Below, piece after piece: positions 1-5,045 of a stretch of 8,254 nt of DNA. The position numbers were made by a program, and so were the translations under genes. Source of the DNA: DASRHY01 sp046765875 (GTDB taxonomy: Bacteria; Actinomycetota; Actinomycetes; Propionibacteriales; Kribbellaceae). Under the pieces are notes generated by a model. That model was given only the letters and a program-made list of their open reading frames with translations. It was not told where the DNA came from and searched no databases. Position 1 is the first letter of the stretch; each line of letters begins with the position of its first letter. Where the stretch lies: the NCBI GenBank assembly GCA_046765875.1, contig JBKPSJ010000361.1, positions 1-8,254 of the forward strand. The letters run 5' to 3'.

Positions 1-36
1 GGGTCTCGTGGGCTCGGAGATGTGTATAAGAGACAG
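1..36. other. Illumina Nextera adapter left at the contig end (non-genomic)
   Basis: Positions 3-36 match the 34-nt Nextera read-2 transposase adapter, and 18-36 are the 19-bp Tn5 mosaic end (AGATGTGTATAAGAGACAG). The two G bases before it may be the end of an index sequence (inference). This is library-construction sequence, so genome begins at about 37. The mosaic end should not be read as evidence of a Tn5 insertion in the organism. Confidence 0.97.
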
Positions 37-46
37 CTAAAAGCTC

Positions 47-75
47 TTGCCCCAGGCTCGCCGTATGCGTAGGCT
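47..75 (+). promoter_or_regulatory. Possible sigma-70-type promoter for the EXLDI/ABC exporter operon
   Basis: TTGCCC (47-52) and TAGGCT (70-75) are separated by 17 bases and resemble -35 and -10 boxes, each matching only part of the consensus. A start near 82 would leave a leader of about 20 nt before the GGGAAGAGG ribosome binding site (87-95). Only 64 genomic bases precede the gene, so the true promoter could lie off the contig. Confidence 0.3.
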
Positions 76-85
76 TATACGTATA
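76..85. promoter_or_regulatory. Perfect 10-bp palindrome TATACGTATA, candidate operator
   Basis: TATACGTATA is its own reverse complement and is AT-rich in otherwise GC-rich DNA. It lies just after the proposed -10 box and before the ribosome binding site of the EXLDI gene. Here a bound repressor would block transcription. Candidates are the downstream PadR protein or the EXLDI protein itself. The binding role is inference. Confidence 0.35.
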
Positions 86-100
86 TGGGAAGAGGTTGAG

Positions 101-637
101 ATGCCGAACAAGACCATCTACGTGTCCGACGACGATCTCCCGATGTACGAGCGCGCGCAGGAGATCGCCGGCGGCAAGCTGTCCGCGGCGATCTCGGCGG
201 CGCTGCGGCGGTACGTCGAGGTGGCCGACGCGCTGGACGAGGGGTACGACGAGGTCACCGTGAAGGTCGGCCCGGGCGGTGGCCGCAAGGTGCGGTTCAT
301 CGGAGTTCTGCTGGTCGAGTGGAGTCGCTCGACCAGCAGTCGCGTCGAGCAGTACCGGGTGTACCGCGGCCGCACCGGCAAGTACGTCGTACATGTGAAG
401 AAGTCGAAGGAATGGTTCTCCGGGGCCGAGGGCGGCGGCGACCGACAGTCGTCCGGTGTCTGGCGGGCCGTGATGGAGGCCTTCAGCAGCAACCAGACCT
501 GGGGCTACACCGCCGGTGAGTCCGCCCTCGAGGTCGCCGACTCGCTCGACGCGTTGCGCGAGCTCGTCCCGAAGGAGCTTTACGAGTTGGTCGCCAAGTC
601 GGCCGAGTTTCCGACTGTGGAGGACCTCGACGTCTGA
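101..637 (+). CDS. EXLDI-family protein (function unknown), possible ribbon-helix-helix N-terminus
   Basis: A 178-residue protein. The MPNKTIYVSDDDLP opening, the VTVKVGPGGGRKVRF centre, and the ending VEDLDV identify it as the EXLDI family, named after its C-terminal E-x-L-D-I signature (here EDLDV, with I replaced by V). The family has no established function. Residues 4-40 have the order strand, helix, helix (TIYVSDDDL, MYERAQEIAG, KLSAAISAALRRYVE). That resembles a ribbon-helix-helix DNA-binding fold, which is my inference. Residues 50-100 look beta-rich, and 141-168 form a helical tail. I chose ATG 101 because GGGAAGAGG (87-95) lies 5 nt upstream and family proteins begin MPNKTIYV. The in-frame TTG at 47 would add 18 unrelated residues. 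The gene is 89 nt upstream of an ABC exporter and probably shares its operon. No signal peptide or membrane segment is visible. Confidence 0.88.
   Translation: MPNKTIYVSDDDLPMYERAQEIAGGKLSAAISAALRRYVEVADALDEGYDEVTVKVGPGGGRKVRFIGVLLVEWSRSTSSRVEQYRVYRGRTGKYVVHVKKSKEWFSGAEGGGDRQSSGVWRAVMEAFSSNQTWGYTAGESALEVADSLDALRELVPKELYELVAKSAEFPTVEDLDV
308..339. repeat. Perfect 12-bp inverted repeat with 8-nt loop inside the EXLDI gene
   Basis: CTGCTGGTCGAG (308-319) is exactly repeated as its reverse complement CTCGACCAGCAG (328-339), separated by TGGAGTCG. It encodes residues LLVEWSRSTSSR (70-81) in the middle of the protein. The stem would be very stable in RNA. A coding role explains the amino acids but not the perfect 12-bp symmetry. 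Confidence 0.8.
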
Positions 638-726
638 CCTGATGAACTGAACCCACCCACCACACCACCGGGGCGCGCACGGGCGCCGCCGGGCGGATCA
701 CTCATGCCTGAATCAGGAGACAGTCC

Positions 727-1677
727 ATGAACGCAATCACCGCCACCGGGCTGCGGAAGTCCTTCGGTGACAAGGTGGTGCTCGACGGCATCGATCTGAC
801 CGTTGCCGAAGGCACCGTCTTCGCCCTGCTCGGCCCGAACGGCGCCGGCAAGACCACCACGGTCAATATCCTCACCACGCTGATCACCGCCGATGCCGGC
901 GCTGTGACGGTCGCCGGCCGCAACCTGGCCAAGGATCCGGACGGGATCCGGAAGGCGATCGGCGTGACCGGCCAGTTCTCCGCCGTCGACGGCCTCCTCA
1001 CCGGTGCGGAGAACCTGCTTCTGATGGCCGATCTGCACCACCTGGACAAGCCCGAAGGCCGGCGGCGTACGAAGGCGTTGCTCGAGAAGTTCGACCTGAC
1101 CGATGCCGCGACGAGGACCGCCCGGACGTTCTCCGGCGGCATGCGACGCCGGCTCGACCTGGCGATGACCCTGGTCGGCGACCCGCGGGTGATCTTCCTC
1201 GACGAGCCGACCACCGGGCTGGACCCGCGCAGCCGGCGCGGCATGTGGAAGATCATCGAAGACCTGGTCGACGGCGGCGTCACGATCTTCCTCACCACGC
1301 AGTACTTGGACGAGGCCGATCATCTCGCCGACCGGATCGCCGTACTGGATCATGGCCGGCTGGTCGCGGAAGGCACCGCCGCGGGGTTGAAGCGGCAGAT
1401 CCCTGGCGGTCACATCAACCTCCAGTTCACCGATGCGGACGAGTTCGCGATGGCCGTCCGTACCTTCGGGGGCTCGGCCCACGACGAGGACGCGCTCACC
1501 CTGCAGATCCCGACCGACGGCAGTGTCCAGGCCGTCAAGGACCTTGTCGACCGGCTCGACAAGCACGAGATCGAGGCCGACAACCTGTCCGTCCACACAC
1601 CTGATCTCGACGACGTGTTCCTCGCCCTGACCGGGCAGGCCACAGACCACACGGACCAGAAGGAGACAGTCCGATGA
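727..1677 (+). CDS. drrA: DrrA-like ABC transporter ATP-binding protein (drug/antibiotic efflux)
   Basis: A 316-residue cytoplasmic ATPase that would power export through the adjacent membrane subunit. Visible motifs: Walker A GPNGAGKT (36-43), Q-loop Gln83, signature SGGMR (136-140), Walker B VIFLDE (155-160), D-loop GLD (164-166), then TTQYLDEAD (190-198). The usual switch histidine is Gln192, a feature typical of the DrrA branch that exports daunorubicin-type drugs and glycolipids. The C-terminal ~100 residues, including the LDDVFLALTG stretch, are the accessory domain of this branch. Start ATG 727 is preceded by AGGAG (715-719). The 89-nt gap from the EXLDI gene holds short GC-rich inverted repeats, including CCTGA-A-TCAGG (707-717) overlapping the ribosome binding site, and no clear terminator. 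The substrate cannot be read from sequence; drrA is used as a family name only. Confidence 0.93.
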   Translation: MNAITATGLRKSFGDKVVLDGIDLTVAEGTVFALLGPNGAGKTTTVNILTTLITADAGAVTVAGRNLAKDPDGIRKAIGVTGQFSAVDGLLTGAENLLLMADLHHLDKPEGRRRTKALLEKFDLTDAATRTARTFSGGMRRRLDLAMTLVGDPRVIFLDEPTTGLDPRSRRGMWKIIEDLVDGGVTIFLTTQYLDEADHLADRIAVLDHGRLVAEGTAAGLKRQIPGGHINLQFTDADEFAMAVRTFGGSAHDEDALTLQIPTDGSVQAVKDLVDRLDKHEIEADNLSVHTPDLDDVFLALTGQATDHTDQKETVR

Positions 1678-2465
1678 GTTACGTACTGACCGATTCCGCG
1701 ACGATGTTGCGTCGCAATCTGCTGCACGCCAAGCGCTATCCCGGCCTGACGCTGATGATGCTCGGGATGCCGGTGATTCTGCTGCTGCTGTTCGTCTTCG
1801 TGTTCGGTGACGCGCTCGCCGCCGGCATCGGCGGAGCGGACAAGAGTGCCGGCGACTACATCAACTTCCTGACCCCGGGCATCATCATCATGACGATCGC
1901 GGCCGGTACGACACAGACCGCGATCAGCGTCTGCAGCGACATGACCGAGGGCATCATCGCGCGGTTCCGGACGATGGCGATCTCGCGCAACTCGGTGCTG
2001 ACCGGCCACGTGGTCGGCAGCATGATCCAGTCGGTCATCACCGTGGTGCTGCTGATCGGGGTCGCGCTGCTGGCAGGCTTCCGGCCGAACGCGGACGCGA
2101 TGCATTGGCTCGGAGCCGTCGGCCTGCTGTTGCTATTGAGCTTTGCGCTCACCTGGATCGGCGTGGCGATGGGGCTGGTGTCGAAGAGCGTGGAGGGCGC
2201 GAGCAACCTGCCGATGCCGCTCATGTACCTGCCGTTCCTCGGCAGCGCGTTCGTACCGCCGGAGTCGATGTCCGATGGCGTTCGGTGGTTCGCGGAGTAC
2301 CAGCCGTTCACGCCGATCATCGACACCCTGCGCGGCCTGCTGCTCGGTACGGCGATCGGCAGCGACGGTCCGCTGGCCATCGCCTGGTGCCTGGTGCTGG
2401 CGCTGGTCGGCTATGCCTGGGCCCGCGCACGCTTCACCCGCCCGATGACCGCTCCCGCTGCCTGA
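1674..2465 (+). CDS. drrB: DrrB-like ABC-2 type transporter permease
   Basis: A 263-residue integral membrane protein of the ABC-2 family, partner of the upstream ATPase. I see six hydrophobic stretches at about 25-46, 63-84, 108-136, 144-170, 178-196 and 233-252. The EGIIARFRTMAISR segment (92-105), between the second and third, is the coupling region typical of DrrB-type proteins (family knowledge). Its ATG overlaps the ATPase stop in ATGA (1674-1677), so the two are translationally coupled. Its ribosome binding region, AGGAGACAGTCC (1661-1672), is identical to that of the ATPase gene (715-726). Two DrrA and two DrrB chains normally form the exporter. Substrate unknown. Confidence 0.93.
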   Translation: MSYVLTDSATMLRRNLLHAKRYPGLTLMMLGMPVILLLLFVFVFGDALAAGIGGADKSAGDYINFLTPGIIIMTIAAGTTQTAISVCSDMTEGIIARFRTMAISRNSVLTGHVVGSMIQSVITVVLLIGVALLAGFRPNADAMHWLGAVGLLLLLSFALTWIGVAMGLVSKSVEGASNLPMPLMYLPFLGSAFVPPESMSDGVRWFAEYQPFTPIIDTLRGLLLGTAIGSDGPLAIAWCLVLALVGYAWARARFTRPMTAPAA

Positions 2466-2514
2466 CGATCGCGCGCTCTACCACGCCCGGAACCGACAAG
2501 CACAGGAGTGATCG

Positions 2515-2966
2515 ATGACAGCGAGGCCGCTGAACCCCACCGCGGCCTCGCTGCTCGGCTTTCTGCACGAGGGGCCGATGACCGGCTGGGACCTGGTCGC
2601 TACACCGCAGCAGCGGATCGGCGACTTCTGGACCCTGACCCGCAGCCAGGTCTATCGCGAGCTCACCACGATGGCCGACGCCGGTCTGATCAAGGCCGGT
2701 ACGACCGGAGCCCGCGACGGCCGTCCGTACCGGATCACCGTGGCCGGCCGTCGTGCCTTCGCCGACTGGATCGACCGGGAGCCCGGGCTGGAGCAGATCC
2801 GGTTTCCGCTGCTGCTGACGATGGCCTTCGCGCAACACCTGCCGCCGGACCGGCTGTGCGAGTTCGTGGTACGGCATCGAGCCGCATATGCCGATCGGCT
2901 GTCGGCGTACGAGTCGCAACTGGCGACCGGCGTCCTGGACCCGTTCCAGCGCGCGACGCTCGACGG
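2515..2966 (+). CDS. PadR-family transcriptional regulator with a disrupted 3' end
   Basis: ATG 2515 follows AGGAG (2504-2508), 49 nt after the permease gene, so this is probably the last gene of the efflux operon. Residues 1-85 form a PadR winged helix: ASLLGFLHEGPMTGWDL, then the recognition region WTLTRSQVYRELTTMADAGLI (39-59), and the wing DGRPYRITVAGRRAFADWI. Residues 95-150 are the helical dimerisation part, ending LDPFQRATLD. PadR proteins usually continue with about 25-30 more helical residues, but the family pattern stops near residue 150. This frame then runs without a stop to 3855, antisense to the phosphotransferase gene, and reads as low-complexity Arg/Ser/Trp-rich sequence. Coding character switches to another frame at 2967. 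PadR proteins commonly repress adjacent transporter genes and respond to the exported compound. The DNA-binding half is intact; dimerisation may be impaired. Confidence 0.8.
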
Positions 2967-3170
2967 TACGTCGACCATCTCGGCTTCACGCTGGCGGCGC
3001 TGTTCGACGCGTTCATGGTCATTCTGGTTCTCGACCTGTCCGGGTCGGGCCTGGCCGCGGCAGCGACCGGCGTGGTCGTCGCCATCGGCGGGCACTACGT
3101 CCTTGGCGCGCTCAAGCGGCGGCTGCTCAGTCCAGCAGCGCGGCCCGCAGAGTTGCGTCGTACGTCCTGA
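2967..3170 (+). pseudogene. Out-of-frame C-terminal remnant with two hydrophobic segments
   Basis: From TAC 2967 to the TGA at 3168-3170, the -1 frame relative to PadR shows strong G/C third positions and a protein-like sequence of about 67 residues. It has a hydrophobic stretch FTLAALFDAFMVILVLDL, then LAAAATGVVVAIGGHYVLGAL, followed by KRR, as in a small membrane protein or a membrane C-terminus. It has no start codon with a ribosome binding site. It could be the true end of the upstream protein displaced by a one-base indel, or the tail of another gene joined to PadR by deletion. I do not recognise the family. Its last 44 nt overlap the end of the opposite-strand phosphotransferase gene, suggesting that its original stop was lost. 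Confidence 0.5.
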
Positions 3171-3909
3171 GCCAGGCGTTGGTCCGCTCGGTGAGTTCGG
3201 CCTCGCCGCCGATCCAGCGACGGCGGAACCACTCGTGGCCGGTCTCGGCGCCGCGGCGTACGTAGTCCATGCACCACACGTGATTCGCCGCCACGGCGTC
3301 GACGAGCCGGGCCCGGTCGTTGTCGGCAAGTCCGTACGCGTCGACGAAATGACGCATCCGCCCGAGCGCCCGGCCGCGCCGCGAGTCGGCGATGTCGGCC
3401 TGCGGCCGCAGCGGCGCCCACAGCCGGACCGCGGTGGCCACGTCCCACAGCACCGAGCCCGGCCCGGCCAGGTCGAAGTCGATCAGCGCCACCGCCTCGC
3501 CGTCGCGGAACACGACGTTGTCGAGGTTCGGGTCGTTGTGGCTGACGATCCCGGTCACGTACGCCGCGGGTACAGGCTCGACCCAGTCGTGGCCGGAGGG
3601 TTCGAACCCGGCGACGGCCTGGTGGTAGCGGCGCAGCAGCCGGGCGACACTGGCCAGCGCGGCATCGGTCATCGACCACGGCGGGTACGGCGGGATCACG
3701 GTCTCGCCCGGTATGTACGACAGCACCTCCCGGCCGTCCGCATCGATCCCGAGGAACCGCGGCCCACCGTCGAACCCGACCCGTTCCAGGTGGTCGAGCA
3801 GGGCATGCACCGCCGGGCTGGAGGGCCGGGCCGGCCGGCGGACGGTGTCGCCTAGCCGCACGACGAGGCCGCGATTCGCCGTACCGCCGTGGAGTTGGGT
3901 CTCAGTCAT
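3127..3909 (-). CDS. APH-fold phosphotransferase (aminoglycoside phosphotransferase family)
   Basis: A 260-residue kinase-fold enzyme. The catalytic loop is SHNDPNLDN (123-131), giving the HxDxxxxN pattern with His124, Asp126 and Asn131. IDFD (143-146) supplies the metal-binding aspartates. The N-terminal part (GLVVRLGDTVRRPARPSSPAVHALLDHL, then DADGREVLSYIPGE) is typical of a common actinobacterial phosphotransferase group of undefined substrate. It would transfer phosphate from ATP to a small hydroxylated molecule; calling it antibiotic resistance would be unsupported. I chose ATG at 3909, which overlaps the regulator's stop by 8 nt and follows a GGTGG-like ribosome binding site. A GTG at 3924 would add MHWWT. 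Translation is probably coupled to the sugar-responsive regulator upstream, hinting at a role linked to sugar metabolism (inference). Confidence 0.85.
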   Translation of the reverse strand: MTETQLHGGTANRGLVVRLGDTVRRPARPSSPAVHALLDHLERVGFDGGPRFLGIDADGREVLSYIPGETVIPPYPPWSMTDAALASVARLLRRYHQAVAGFEPSGHDWVEPVPAAYVTGIVSHNDPNLDNVVFRDGEAVALIDFDLAGPGSVLWDVATAVRLWAPLRPQADIADSRRGRALGRMRHFVDAYGLADNDRARLVDAVAANHVWCMDYVRRGAETGHEWFRRRWIGGEAELTERTNAWLRTYDATLRAALLD

Positions 3910-4858
3910 CGTCCACCAGTGCACGCGCGAGAGGTGCGTGCGTGACCAGCCCGTTGACCAGCCCGCTGCGCACCGCCGCCCGGACCGCCGGCAGTTTGCG
4001 CATCCCGTAAGGGATCGCGATCACCTCGTCGATCGTCTGCATCTGCTCGGCGGTGATCGCGATGACCCGGTCGGTGATCCGGCTCCGCACCGGCTGCCCG
4101 GCCGACGTCACGAACACGCCGGACACTTCCGCGACCACGCCGCGCTTCTCCAGATGCGAGCGCGCCCGGTCGTCGAATGCGTCGTACAGGGTGGACTGGT
4201 CAGCAGACCAGTGCCCGAGACCGACCACGGCCTTTGTCACCGAGGCGAAGTGTGCGATCGCGTCGGACACCTCAGGCTGCTGGCGCAGGATCCTTGCAGC
4301 GGCCGCATCCGGTACCACGAGCGGCGCGTAGAACAGGTACGCCGGACCGCCGGACAACCTCGCGACGTTGCGGACCAGTTCGATCGAGTTGGCGTCGATG
4401 TCGGGTCGCGGCAACGCGCCGGTGAGCTGGACGACGGGTACCCGGGCCATCGTGGTGAGCGCGTCGGTCATGGCCGACACCGCCCGCGCCCAGGCCAGGC
4501 CGAGGACGTCTTCAGTGGTGATGATCTCGGTGAGCAGGTCGGCTGCCGCCCGGCCGAGCTGGAGCCGCAGCGCCGCCTGGTCCACCTCGGGCGTGTCGAC
4601 GACGATGGCGCGGCGCAGGCCGAGCTTGTCCTGCAGCCGCGCGGACAGGTCAAGGTCGATGCCGCCGGGGTAGCCGATCTCGATGCGCACCATCCCGCTG
4701 CTGCGGGCGGCCTCGAGCAGCCTGGCCACCTTGAACCGGCTCAGGTTGAACTCGTCGGCGATCTCCACCTTCGACCGGCCGTCGACGTAGTACCGGCGGG
4801 CGATCGACGCCGTCAGCACGAGCTGGGCCGGCCCGCCCGCGTAGGTGCTCGGCTCCAT
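3902..4858 (-). CDS. SorC/DeoR-type sugar-binding transcriptional regulator
   Basis: A 318-residue protein. Residues 13-58 contain the helix-turn-helix (LVLTASIARRYYVDGRSKVEIADEFNLSRFKVARLLEAARSSGMV, with the recognition helix near SRFKVARLL). Residues from about 63 to 315 form the SorC sugar-binding domain, including VVQLTGALPRPD and the C-terminal VIAIPYGMRKLPAVRAAVRSGLVNGLVTH. Members of this family bind a sugar or phosphorylated sugar and usually release DNA when it is bound. ATG at 4858 follows a strong AGGAGG (4863-4868 on the complement). The gene diverges from the sugar ABC importer, and four matching palindromes occupy the 187-nt space between them, so autoregulation and importer control are likely. 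The inducer may be a polyol or its phosphate, from the importer class (inference). The downstream kinase gene overlaps it. Confidence 0.92.
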   Translation of the reverse strand: MEPSTYAGGPAQLVLTASIARRYYVDGRSKVEIADEFNLSRFKVARLLEAARSSGMVRIEIGYPGGIDLDLSARLQDKLGLRRAIVVDTPEVDQAALRLQLGRAAADLLTEIITTEDVLGLAWARAVSAMTDALTTMARVPVVQLTGALPRPDIDANSIELVRNVARLSGGPAYLFYAPLVVPDAAAARILRQQPEVSDAIAHFASVTKAVVGLGHWSADQSTLYDAFDDRARSHLEKRGVVAEVSGVFVTSAGQPVRSRITDRVIAITAEQMQTIDEVIAIPYGMRKLPAVRAAVRSGLVNGLVTHAPLARALVDDD

Positions 4859-4868
4859 CAGGCCTCCT

Positions 4869-4892
4869 GCTCATATGAGCGCTCTGTTGAGC
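4869..4892. promoter_or_regulatory. Two adjacent operator-like palindromes near the regulator start
   Basis: GCTCATATGAGC (4869-4880) is a perfect 12-bp palindrome. It abuts GCTCTGTTGAGC (4881-4892), which keeps the GCTC/GAGC arms. They lie 10-34 bases upstream of the regulator's start codon, where a bound SorC-type protein would repress its own gene. Two more copies lie at 4940-4971. Confidence 0.7.
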
Positions 4893-4909
4893 AAGTGTTG
4901 CACGAAGTC

Positions 4910-4940
4910 TTGACAGCGGACAGCCGTCACCGGGCATACT
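4910..4940 (+). promoter_or_regulatory. Promoter for the sugar ABC importer operon
   Basis: A perfect TTGACA -35 box (4910-4915) is followed after 19 bases by CATACT (4935-4940), a 4-of-6 match to the -10 consensus. A start near 4947 would give a leader of about 100 nt before the binding-protein gene. The operator-like site at 4940-4951 overlaps the -10 end and start point, consistent with repression. Confidence 0.6.
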
Positions 4941-4951
4941 CAGATATGAGC
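4940..4951. promoter_or_regulatory. Third operator-like site, over the importer promoter
   Basis: TCAGATATGAGC matches the perfect palindrome at 4869 at 9 of 12 positions and keeps the right arm ATATGAGC. The 10-base word TGAGCAAGTG (4947-4956) is repeated exactly from 4888-4897. It sits on the likely transcription start. Confidence 0.5.
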
Positions 4952-4959
4952 AAGTGCCC

Positions 4960-4971
4960 GCTCATTTGAGC
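4960..4971. promoter_or_regulatory. Fourth operator-like site, downstream of the importer promoter
   Basis: GCTCATTTGAGC has perfect 5-bp arms GCTCA/TGAGC around TT and differs from the 4869 site by one base. It begins 20 bases after the third site, about two helix turns, so both could be bound from the same DNA face. Confidence 0.65.
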
Positions 4972-5045
4972 ATGTCCTCTCCACGATGCGGAGAAGCCGG
5001 GTCCAGTGCCGAGCCCGGACGACGCGAGATCAACAGGAGGCAGCT

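Noticed and set aside
18..36. Tn5 mosaic end as a sign of a mobile element
   Set aside because: It is part of a complete library adapter at the contig end, with no transposase gene nearby.
47..100. TTG start at 47 extending the EXLDI protein by 18 residues
   Set aside because: The extension (MPQARRMRRLIRIWEEVE) does not fit the family start MPNKTIYV, and it would translate the promoter-like and ribosome-binding sequences. ATG 101 has a good ribosome binding site.
580..1650. Long open frame on the minus strand opposite the ATPase gene
   Set aside because: It is an antisense shadow of a gene with full ABC ATPase motifs, and its translation shows no family pattern.
3122..3139. GCTGCT/AGCAGC hairpin as a terminator between convergent genes
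   Set aside because: It has only 6 bp with a 6-nt loop and no T run, and it covers the kinase stop codon. Too weak to call.
2967..3855. Continuation of the PadR frame to a 446-residue protein
   Set aside because: Beyond about 2966 this frame is arginine/proline-rich and, from 3127 on, antisense to a clear kinase gene. It reflects lack of stop codons in high-GC DNA.
3127..3909. Calling the phosphotransferase an aminoglycoside resistance gene
   Set aside because: It has the general APH catalytic motifs only, and its N-terminal pattern belongs to a broad group with undefined substrates. Its neighbours are sugar-related.
4978..4994. TCTCC/GGAGA hairpin in the importer leader as a riboswitch
   Set aside because: A lone 5-bp stem with a 7-nt loop is expected by chance, and no known riboswitch pattern is visible.
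4986..5045. ATG 4986 as start of the solute-binding protein
   Set aside because: It would put 20 charged residues before the signal peptide and has no ribosome binding site, whereas GTG 5046 has AGGAGG at the right distance.
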